From Hyphomicrobiales bacterium (GTDB taxonomy: Bacteria > Pseudomonadota > Alphaproteobacteria > Rhizobiales > Aestuariivirgaceae), in contig JALVFB010000020.1 of NCBI GenBank assembly GCA_027030295.1, positions 1 to 5,672 of the forward strand: a stretch of 5,672 nucleotides of DNA, in the 5' to 3' direction. This document shows, piece by piece, positions 1 through 5,672 of the stretch. Below the pieces are notes generated by a model. The model searched no databases. It saw only the letters and a list, made by a program, of their open reading frames with translations, and was not told the DNA's origin. Both the position numbers and the translations under genes were made by a program. Numbering within the stretch: the first letter of the stretch is position 1; each line of letters opens with the position of its first letter.

Positions 1-2829
1 CTCCAGCTCGCCGCGTTCGGGACAGTCGTCTTGCGTCCACGACGTTTTCGCCAGAAGGTGTTCGGGCCGGCATTGCGCGCGCTCGCGCACCTTCGCCAGC
101 ACCTCTTCCAGCTTCTCGGCCGCCGCCTGCATCCGCGCCTGCGCCCCGGCCTGGGCGGCTCCGGCTTCCGCCAGCGCCTCTTCCGCCCGTCGCCAGGCGC
201 GCTCCCGCTCCAGCATGCCGCGCTCGGCTTCGGCCAGCACGTCGGCGGCGGCAGCGGCGGCCTTTTCCGCCTTCCGCAGCATGGCGCGAAGCCGCTCGCG
301 CTTCTCCGAGAAGGCATCCGGCGTCCGCGCCAGCTCTTGCAATTGCGTGGCGAGCTTTTCCTGGCGCGCCGTCAGTTCGCCGGCGTGGGCATCCGCCCGC
401 CCGGCCCGGCGTCGCCACTCGTCACGCTCGCGCGCGATGCGCTCCAGCCGCCGCCGGTGTTCGCGCGCCGCCTGCTCCAGCCGCTCCAGCTCCAGCCGCG
501 CCGCGCGCTCCCGTTCCTGCGCCTTTTCCGCGGCGGCGCGTTTCTCCGCCAGCGCCGCTTCCAGGTCTTCCGTGCCCGGCAGATCGGCCAGCGCCTTTTC
601 CGCCCCGGCCAGCTCGCGTTCCACGGCCGCGATGTCCGTCGTCAGCCGCTCGCGGGCGGCCTGAAGCCCCGCCAGCGACCGCAGCACGTCTTCCTGCGCC
701 GCGCGCTGCCGCTCCAATGCCCGGCGTGCTTCGTCCACCGCGCGGCGCGCTTCCGAAACCCGCTGGCGCGCCGCGCGCTCCGCCGCTTCCGCCGCGCGCA
801 CGGCCTCACGCTTCTCTCGCAGGGCGCCTTCCGCGGCACCTTTCGCTCGTTCAGCCCCGGCCAACGCCGCTTTCGCCGTTTCCAGCCGCGCGTGCAAATC
901 AGCGAGCCGGTTGCGCGCCTCCAATCGCCGCGCCGCCGCCGTGGGGGCTTCCGCAGCCGCCACGAAGCCGTCCCAGCGCCACAGGTCGCCTTCCCGGCTC
1001 ACCAGCCGCTGCCCCGGCCGCAAGGCCGGTTGCAGCACATGGCCGGTGAAGGCGTCCTCCACCACGCCGATGCTGGTCAGCCGCCGGGCCAGGGCATCCG
1101 GCGCCTTCACATGCCCGGAGAGCGGCGTGACCTCCTTCGGCAGTGGCGGCAGGTCGATCATCGCCAATGCCCGCCAGTGCGCCGCCGCCTCCTCGTCCAG
1201 CGCCGCTTCCAGATCGTCGCCCAGCGCCGCCGCCAGCGCCTTCTCGTATCCCGCGTCCACCTCCAGCGCATCGATGAGCCGCGCGCCGGCATCCGCCGAA
1301 GCGCCGCCCAGCATGGATTCGATGGCGGCCGTTTCCGCCTTCAGGGCGTCGGCCTCGCGCTGGCGCTCGTGCAGGGCGGCGCGCGCCGTTTCCAGCGCCT
1401 CGCGGGCGGCGCGTTCGGCCTCCTGCCGCCGCTGCCGCTCCTCCTCGGCGGCGGCCTGCGCTTCCTCGGCCGCGGCCAACGCTTTTTCCGCCGCCGCCAG
1501 CGCCTTTTCACGCCCGGATATCGCCTCCTCGTCCACCCGCGCGCGCGCCGCCGCCAGCCTTTCGGTCAGCGCCTCCCGCTCGCGCGAGAGCCGTTCGCGG
1601 CGCTGGCGCAGCTCGTTCACCCGGGCTTCCAGCGCGCCTTTCTCCGCCGCCCGTTCGGCCAGTCGCGCGCGCAGATCGTCCAGCGCCGCCTGTGCCGCGC
1701 GCAAGTCCTCCGCCGTCCGCTTCCACGCCTCTTCCAGCCCGGCCCTGCGGGCATCGTCCGGCCTTTCCGCCGCCAGCGCCGCTTCTTCCTCCGCCAGCCG
1801 CGCCAGCGCCGTGGCGGCGTCCTTCGCGTCCTCCGCCAGACGCTCCAGATCGGCCTCCACCTGGCGCAGGCGTTCCAGCGTTTCCCGATGCCTGGCCCGC
1901 GCCGCTTTTTCCTGACGCGCAAGGCCCTCCAGCTCCAGCCTGAGCCTCTGCACCGCCGCGCCCTTTTCCGCCGCGGCCTCGCGCAAGGGCGCGATCCTTT
2001 CGCGCGCCAGCTCCAGTTCCTTCTGCTTCAGGGAAACCTGATAGACCGCATCGGCCTGCCCGCGTTTCGCCTCGGCCAACGCCCGCTCCGCCTCCAGATG
2101 CGCCCGCGCCGCCTCGCGCCAGCGCCGCCACAGCAGCGCCGCCTCGTGCTCGCGGATGGTATCGGAGAGCTCGCGGTAGCGCGTCGCCTGGCGCGCCTGG
2201 CGGGAAAGGCTCCTCACCTGCTGCTCCAGTTGCAGCAGCACGTCCCGAAGCCGCGAAAGGTTCTGCTCCGCCGCGTTCAGCTTCAGCTCCGCCTCGTGGC
2301 GGCGTGCATACAGCCCGGCGATGCCGGCGGCCTCTTCCAGCAGCTTGCGGCGCGCCTGCGGTTTGGCGTTGATGAGCTCGGCAATGCGCCCCTGGCGCAC
2401 CAGCGCCGGGGAGCGGGCGCCGGTGCCGACGTCGGCGAACAGCAGCTGCACGTCGCGCGCGCGCACCTCGCGCCCGTTGATGCGATAGGTGGAGCCCTTC
2501 TCGCGCACGATGCGGCGCGACACCTCGATGCTGTCGAAGGCGCGCCACGGTGGCGGCGCCACGTGCCGGGAATTGTCCAGGGTGAGCACCACCTCCGCCA
2601 TGTTGCGCGGCGGGCGGGTGCGCGATCCGTTGAAGATCACGTCGTCCATGGCGGAGGCGCGCATGCTCTTGAACGAGTTCTCGCCCATCGCCCAGCGGAT
2701 GGCTTCCAGCAGGTTGGACTTGCCACAGCCGTTCGGCCCGACGATGCCGGTCAGCCCCGGCTCGATGGGCATGTCCGTGGGTTCCACGAACGACTTGAAG
2801 CCAACCAGTTTCAGCTTGCGAAAGCGCAT
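1..2829 (-). CDS. smc: Chromosome segregation protein SMC, 3'-truncated by window edge
   Basis: SMC is the ATPase core of the SMC-ScpAB condensin, which compacts and separates replicated chromosomes in the cytoplasm. The minus frame is open from the ATG at 2829 to base 1, giving 943 codons; bacterial SMCs have about 1150 residues, so roughly the last 200 are missing, including the expected signature (C-loop) and Walker B motifs. Seen: start MRFRKLKLVGFKSF, Walker A GPNGCGKSN at residues 31-39, an R-loop region GENSFKSMR at 49-57, a Q-loop RQGRI at 145-149, and then LLEEAAGI at 163-170. A long Glu/Arg/Ala/Leu-rich coiled coil follows to about 500, the hinge spans about 520-630 with LWRWDGF at 616-622, and the returning coiled coil runs from about 640 to the edge. 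The hinge and Q-loop wording is typical of alphaproteobacterial SMCs (family knowledge). The start is supported by GGAAAGG six bases upstream. No frameshift or internal stop is seen. Confidence 0.96.
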   Translation of the reverse strand, partial: MRFRKLKLVGFKSFVEPTDMPIEPGLTGIVGPNGCGKSNLLEAIRWAMGENSFKSMRASAMDDVIFNGSRTRPPRNMAEVVLTLDNSRHVAPPPWRAFDSIEVSRRIVREKGSTYRINGREVRARDVQLLFADVGTGARSPALVRQGRIAELINAKPQARRKLLEEAAGIAGLYARRHEAELKLNAAEQNLSRLRDVLLQLEQQVRSLSRQARQATRYRELSDTIREHEAALLWRRWREAARAHLEAERALAEAKRGQADAVYQVSLKQKELELARERIAPLREAAAEKGAAVQRLRLELEGLARQEKAARARHRETLERLRQVEADLERLAEDAKDAATALARLAEEEAALAAERPDDARRAGLEEAWKRTAEDLRAAQAALDDLRARLAERAAEKGALEARVNELRQRRERLSREREALTERLAAARARVDEEAISGREKALAAAEKALAAAEEAQAAAEEERQRRQEAERAAREALETARAALHERQREADALKAETAAIESMLGGASADAGARLIDALEVDAGYEKALAAALGDDLEAALDEEAAAHWRALAMIDLPPLPKEVTPLSGHVKAPDALARRLTSIGVVEDAFTGHVLQPALRPGQRLVSREGDLWRWDGFVAAAEAPTAAARRLEARNRLADLHARLETAKAALAGAERAKGAAEGALREKREAVRAAEAAERAARQRVSEARRAVDEARRALERQRAAQEDVLRSLAGLQAARERLTTDIAAVERELAGAEKALADLPGTEDLEAALAEKRAAAEKAQERERAARLELERLEQAAREHRRRLERIARERDEWRRRAGRADAHAGELTARQEKLATQLQELARTPDAFSEKRERLRAMLRKAEKAAAAAADVLAEAERGMLERERAWRRAEEALAEAGAAQAGAQARMQAAAEKLEEVLAKVRERAQCRPEHLLAKTSWTQDDCPERGELE

Positions 2830-2835
2830 GCGCGG

Positions 2836-2842
2836 CCTTTCC
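2836..2842 (-). promoter_or_regulatory. Ribosome binding site that fixes the smc start
   Basis: On the minus strand GGAAAGG ends six bases before the ATG at 2829. An in-frame GTG at 2844-2842 overlaps this motif and would add five residues (VERPR), but SMC proteins normally begin within a few residues of the F-K-L-x-L-x-GFKSF strand. The ATG is therefore preferred. Confidence 0.6.
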
Positions 2843-2937
2843 ACCCGGAAGGTGCGAATCAGCTGGATCGTGGGGAGTTTACCGCATTTGCCGGATGCAA
2901 CGGGAAATCGCCGGCGGTTCTCCACAGCTCCGGCGCC

Positions 2938-2987
2938 GCCGGAACGCGGGTGGTAGCCCGTTCCGGCTCCTGTTTTGCTTTTCATTT
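2938..2987 (+). terminator. Terminator-like hairpin with T-rich tail, upstream of the TPR gene
   Basis: Bases 2938-2944 (GCCGGAA) pair perfectly with 2961-2967 (TTCCGGC). After a two-base bulge at 2945-2946, 2947-2950 (CGGG) pair with 2957-2960 (CCCG), leaving the six-base loop TGGTAG. The 20 bases after the stem (2968-2987) contain 13 T, including two TTTT runs. This is the form of an intrinsic terminator read on the plus strand, yet no plus-strand gene ends here: smc is divergent and the TPR gene starts 55 bases further on. It may be a leader attenuator of the TPR gene, a stop for antisense transcription out of smc, or chance in GC-rich DNA. The structure is seen; the role is inference. Confidence 0.35.
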
Positions 2988-3004
2988 GCAACCAGGCGGC
3001 GGGT

Positions 3005-3031
3005 TTGCCATTCTCGCAACAGAGAATGCAA
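3005..3031 (+). other. Inverted repeat abutting the TPR gene ribosome binding site
   Basis: CATTCTC at 3009-3015 and GAGAATG at 3022-3028 form a perfect seven-base-pair stem around the loop GCAACA. With C3008 bulged, TTG at 3005-3007 can also pair with CAA at 3029-3031. The 3' edge touches the Shine-Dalgarno stretch AGGTGAGG at 3031-3038. In RNA it could tune ribosome access; in DNA it could be a small operator, since a weak -35/-10 pair (TTGCAA at 2986, CATTCT at 3009, 17 bases apart) would place it at the transcription start. Neither role is shown by the sequence. Confidence 0.4.
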
Positions 3032-3042
3032 GGTGAGGGAAG

Positions 3043-4896
3043 ATGACTTCATCCGTGCGCAAAACCTTCTTGCCCCTGTGGCTGAAAGCGGTGATGCTGT
3101 CGCTGGCCGCGGCCGGATTGCTGGCCTTGTTCTACGTCACCGAACAGCCGATCCAGGCGCGTGGCAGCGCTGTCCTCGACGAAAACGCGGATGCACGGCT
3201 GGTCGATATTGGCAATACCGCCGCCGGGAGCTATCTGGCCGAACGCTTCGCCCTGAAGCGGCGAGACTTCGAAGCGGCGGCGCGCTTCGTGGACCAGGCC
3301 CTGCGCATGGATCCGGCCATGCCGGGGCTGATGCGCGAGGCGCTGCTGCTGTTCATCGCCAATGACGACTGGAGCAAGGCGCAGGAAATGGCCCGCCGCA
3401 TCGTGCGTGATCAGCCACGGCACGAGCTGGCGCGCCTGGTGCTGGGCGTCGCCGCCTTCAAGCGGCGGGATCACGCCACCGCTGAGCGGCATTTCGTCAA
3501 GGCCGCCATTTCACCCTACGCGGTGCAGGCGGGCGGAGCCATGGCCGCCTGGACATGGGTGGCCCGCGGCGACCTGAAAAAGGCCACGAAAGCATTGAAT
3601 GTCCTCGATTCCTATCCTTCGCTGGAAGGGGTGCGCCTGTATTATCAGGCACTGATGTTCGACGTGTCGGGGCAACCGATGCGCGCCGCCGCCCTGTATG
3701 CCAAGGCCTGGAAGCGCTGGACCGGCTCCGCCCGTCTGGCCCTGGCCTATGGCAACTTTCTGCGGCGGCGGGGCAAGGGCAGGGAAGCGACCGAAATCTA
3801 TCAAACCTTCCTGAAAAACTGGGCCGATGACGCGATGGTGCGCGCGGCGCTGGAGGAAACGAAGCGCCGGCCGGACGGGAAACCGAAGCCGTTCATCGCC
3901 AGCGCACGCGACGGCATGGCCGAAGCGCTGTATCAGGTGGCCGCCTGGCAGCTGGATCGTGAACAGCTTTTCAACGCCCTGATGTATTCCCATCTCAGCC
4001 TGTGGCTGAAGCCGGGGATGCACGAGGCGCGGCTGTTGCTGGGGCGGCTGGAGGAACTGGGCGGGCGCCTGAAGCAGGCGCTGGCCGCCTATGACCGCAT
4101 ACCGGCGGATCATGCGCTGTATCCCACCGCCCGGCTGCTGATGGCGCAGGTGCACTATCGCCTCAAGCAGCCGGAGAAGGCCATTGCCGTGCTGCGCGCG
4201 CTGGTCAGGCGCGACCCGGAGAACTTTCGCGCCTGGATCGTGCTGGGCGACATGCTGCGCGGCCAGAAACGCTGGACGCAGGCGGAAGAGGCCTATACCA
4301 ACGCCATACGGCTGGTAGAAAAGCAGGGCATGCGCCGCTGGCAGCTCTATTACAATCGCGGTATCGTGCGCGAGCGCGCCAGGAAATGGGAACTGGCCGA
4401 GAAGGACTTGCGCACGGCGCTCAAGCTCGATCCCAACCAGCCTTCGGTGTTAAACTATCTGGGCTATTCCCTCATCGACCGCGGCGAGCGGCTGAAGGAA
4501 GGGCTGGAACTGGTGCAGCGCGCGTTGCAACTCAGCCCCATGGACGCCTACATCATCGACAGCCTGGGCTGGGCCTATTTCCGCCTGGGGCGCTATCGGG
4601 AGGCCGTGCGCGAGCTGGAGCGCGCGGTCTTTCACCTGGACGAGGCCACGGCCAATCCGCGTCCGGACGATCCGGTGATCAACGACCACCTGGGCGACGC
4701 CTACTGGATGGCCGGCCGGCGGCTGGAGGCGCGCTTTCAGTGGCGCCACGCGCTGGAGAACGATCCGGATTCGGCGTTGCGGAAAAACATCCTGCGAAAA
4801 CTGGAGCACGGGCTGACCCAGGCGGCGACGCCGAAGAGCGCCCTTCCGCGAAAAGTCGCCCCGGTGGCCAGCGCGAAGGAAAAACCCCGCGGTTGA
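3043..4896 (+). CDS. Exported or membrane-anchored tetratricopeptide-repeat protein
   Basis: A 617-residue protein built almost wholly of TPR helix pairs, which normally act as protein-binding scaffolds; the partner is unknown. Residues 1-15 are basic and 16-32 are hydrophobic (AVMLSLAAAGLLALFYV), so it is a signal peptide or N-terminal anchor placing the repeats in the periplasm; a cleavage near IQA-RG (residues 37-41) is possible but not clear. About 14 repeats can be read, near 62-95, 97-126, 128-157, 163-192, 197-228, 229-262, 293-326, 327-358, 361-393, 395-428, 431-465, 467-501, 502-535 and 543-576. The best conserved block holds NYLGYSLIDRG (471-481), DSLGWAYFRLGRY (506-518) and INDHLGDAYW (546-555), wording familiar from a widespread alphaproteobacterial TPR family of unassigned function. 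The tail from about 590 is Ala/Lys/Pro-rich and probably disordered. The start has AGGTGAGG just upstream. It is divergent from smc, and groESL follows 244 bases downstream on the same strand. The TPR call is firm; the biological role is not known. Confidence 0.93.
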   Translation: MTSSVRKTFLPLWLKAVMLSLAAAGLLALFYVTEQPIQARGSAVLDENADARLVDIGNTAAGSYLAERFALKRRDFEAAARFVDQALRMDPAMPGLMREALLLFIANDDWSKAQEMARRIVRDQPRHELARLVLGVAAFKRRDHATAERHFVKAAISPYAVQAGGAMAAWTWVARGDLKKATKALNVLDSYPSLEGVRLYYQALMFDVSGQPMRAAALYAKAWKRWTGSARLALAYGNFLRRRGKGREATEIYQTFLKNWADDAMVRAALEETKRRPDGKPKPFIASARDGMAEALYQVAAWQLDREQLFNALMYSHLSLWLKPGMHEARLLLGRLEELGGRLKQALAAYDRIPADHALYPTARLLMAQVHYRLKQPEKAIAVLRALVRRDPENFRAWIVLGDMLRGQKRWTQAEEAYTNAIRLVEKQGMRRWQLYYNRGIVRERARKWELAEKDLRTALKLDPNQPSVLNYLGYSLIDRGERLKEGLELVQRALQLSPMDAYIIDSLGWAYFRLGRYREAVRELERAVFHLDEATANPRPDDPVINDHLGDAYWMAGRRLEARFQWRHALENDPDSALRKNILRKLEHGLTQAATPKSALPRKVAPVASAKEKPRG

Positions 4897-4969
4897 AGGC
4901 GCCGCCTCTTCCGCTCTTTCCCACCGAGAACGATCCGCAGCCGCGCGCCGCTTTTTTCGCGGCCCGCCT

Positions 4970-4999
4970 CTTGACCCTTTCGCCGGTTCTGCCTATTTC
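4970..4999 (+). promoter_or_regulatory. groESL heat-shock promoter (RpoH-type, sigma-70-compatible)
   Basis: CTTG at 4970-4973, an 18-base spacer, then CCTATTT at 4992-4998 matches the alphaproteobacterial heat-shock consensus CTTG-N17/18-CYTATNT; the weaker G of its extension (NNG) is A here. The same bases read as a housekeeping promoter give TTGACC at 4971-4976, 17 bases, TATTTC at 4994-4999. Transcription would begin near 5005-5008, directly before CIRCE, with a leader of about 135 bases ahead of groES. The assignment rests on motif match and position; the start site is inferred. Confidence 0.7.
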
Positions 5000-5008
5000 C
5001 AAGCCGGC

Positions 5009-5039
5009 TGTTAGCACTCTCCTTTGGCGAGTGCTAACA
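5009..5039. promoter_or_regulatory. CIRCE operator for the HrcA repressor
   Basis: The core at 5011-5037 is TTAGCACTC, nine bases, GAGTGCTAA, an exact match to the CIRCE consensus. The symmetry extends two more bases on each side (TG at 5009-5010, CA at 5038-5039), giving 11-base arms. HrcA binds this element as a dimer and represses chaperonin operons; GroEL activity helps keep HrcA active, so the operon senses its own product (established knowledge). Lying just downstream of the -10 element, the bound repressor would block initiation or escape. It is also transcribed and can fold in the mRNA leader. The hrcA gene is not in the window. Confidence 0.97.
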
Positions 5040-5062
5040 ATTCTGCGCCAAGCAGGCATGTT

Positions 5063-5086
5063 CCCTTCCCCCGATTGCGGGAAGGG
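5063..5086 (+). other. Strong hairpin in the groES mRNA leader
   Basis: CCCTTCCC at 5063-5070 pairs perfectly with GGGAAGGG at 5079-5086, eight base pairs around the loop CCGATTGC, with a further T5062-G5087 wobble pair. It lies between CIRCE and the groES ribosome binding site (GAGGAG, 5127-5132). No T-run follows, so it is not an intrinsic terminator. A role in mRNA stability or in spacing the CIRCE fold from the ribosome site is conceivable but not shown. Confidence 0.5.
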
Positions 5087-5140
5087 GCGGAACTGAGGCG
5101 AAGGGTTCAACCGCATTTCGGAAGTTGAGGAGAAAGACAG

Positions 5141-5428
5141 ATGGCTTTCCGTCCCTTGCATGATCGCGTGCTCATTCGCCGCATCGAGGAAGAGAACAAG
5201 ACCGCGAGCGGCATCATCATTCCCGATACCGCCAAGGAAAAGCCGCAGCAGGGCGAGGTGCTGGCCGTCGGCCCCGGCGCCCGCGACGAGAACGGCAAAC
5301 TGGTGCCGCTGGACGTGAAGGTGGGCGATACGGTGCTGTTCGGCAAGTGGTCCGGCTCCGAGGTCACCATCGACGGCGAGGAGCTGCTCATCATGAAGGA
5401 ATCCGACATTCTGGGCATCATCGAATAA
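5141..5428 (+). CDS. groES: Co-chaperonin GroES (Hsp10)
   Basis: GroES is the heptameric lid that caps the GroEL cage in the cytoplasm, enclosing non-native proteins during the ATP-driven folding cycle. The 95-residue product has the usual full length. Seen: N-terminal strand [12 protein letters not shown] at residues 3-14; mobile loop at about 17-33 with the hydrophobic tripeptide Ile25-Ile26-Ile27 that docks onto GroEL; roof hairpin near 45-57 ([13 protein letters not shown]); then [12 protein letters not shown] at 61-72 and the C-terminal strand [13 protein letters not shown] at 82-94. The start is clear: GAGGAG lies eight bases upstream of the ATG. It is the first gene of the groESL operon, behind the heat-shock promoter and CIRCE, with groEL starting 68 bases after its stop. 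No anomalies are seen. Confidence 0.99.
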   Translation: MAFRPLHDRVLIRRIEEENKTASGIIIPDTAKEKPQQGEVLAVGPGARDENGKLVPLDVKVGDTVLFGKWSGSEVTIDGEELLIMKESDILGIIE

Positions 5429-5490
5429 GCGCCCGGAAAGACGCGACGAAAATTCTGCAACATCCTGAAGGATCAAAGGAAAAGGGGTAG

Positions 5491-5672
<182 letters not shown>

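Noticed and set aside
1508..2548. A 346-codon minus-strand frame inside smc
   Set aside because: It is out of register with smc and yields a low-complexity Gly/Ala/Arg product. It is a shadow of the GC-rich coiled-coil coding sequence.
1..2829. Repetitive GCCAGCGCC-like runs in smc as possible DNA repeats
   Set aside because: They reflect recurring Ala/Glu/Arg codons in the coiled coil and have no regular period or spacer structure.
2876..2900. smc promoter on the minus strand with TTGCAT and TAAACT
   Set aside because: The spacing between the two hexamers is only 13 bases, too short for a standard promoter; TAAACT alone is weak evidence.
31..3036. A 1001-codon plus-strand open frame antisense to smc
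   Set aside because: It lies in exact codon register opposite smc, and stays open because smc avoids the rare codons TCA, TTA and CTA. Its product is Arg/Pro/Leu-rich with no recognisable domain, while the minus strand encodes an unmistakable SMC with Walker A, Q-loop and hinge.
4889..4905. GCGG/CCGC stem over the TPR stop codon as a terminator
   Set aside because: Only four base pairs, with no T-tract directly after it; expected by chance in this GC-rich sequence.
4940..4963. GCCGCG/CGCGGC stem with six T, as a terminator for the TPR gene
   Set aside because: The T run lies inside the 12-base loop instead of after the stem, so it does not have the form of an intrinsic terminator.
5002..5009. 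AGCCGGCT palindrome just before CIRCE as a separate operator
   Set aside because: An eight-base palindrome is common by chance in GC-rich DNA, and the adjoining CIRCE already explains regulation at this position.
4386..5096. A 236-codon plus-strand frame overlapping the TPR gene end
   Set aside because: It is a frame-shifted copy of the TPR coding sequence continuing into the promoter and CIRCE, with no ribosome site or recognisable fold.

Overview
The window comes from a GC-rich alphaproteobacterial chromosome; the order or genus cannot be named from the sequence alone. Three independent lines point to this class. The SMC protein has the alphaproteobacterial forms of the head and hinge, such as GARSPALVRQGRI and LWRWDGF. 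GroES and the start of GroEL read as class-typical sequences. The groESL operon has a perfect HrcA operator (CIRCE) next to a promoter matching the alphaproteobacterial heat-shock consensus CTTG-N18-CYTATNT. This is core housekeeping DNA: no mobile element, CRISPR array, tRNA or rRNA gene was seen.

Layout. Positions 1-2829, minus strand: smc, the chromosome-condensing ATPase, which starts at 2829 and runs off the left edge with the C-terminal head missing. Positions 2830-3042: a divergent intergenic region with two inverted repeats upstream of the next gene, one of them terminator-like. Positions 3043-4896, plus strand: a 617-residue protein made almost entirely of TPR repeats behind a membrane or export signal. 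Positions 4897-5140: the groESL control region with a heat-shock promoter, CIRCE and a strong leader hairpin. Positions 5141-5428: groES. Positions 5497-5672: the first 58 codons of groEL, cut by the right edge.

How the parts relate. groES and groEL form one operon making the Hsp10/Hsp60 folding machine. Its regulation is readable: RpoH-type activation from the promoter and HrcA repression at CIRCE, which lies just downstream of the -10 element. The TPR gene lies upstream of groESL on the same strand with no convincing terminator between, so read-through into groESL that bypasses the heat-shock promoter is possible but unproven. smc is divergent and functionally separate. I did not find an undescribed system here; the least explained DNA is the pair of hairpins between smc and the TPR gene and the hairpin in the groES leader.
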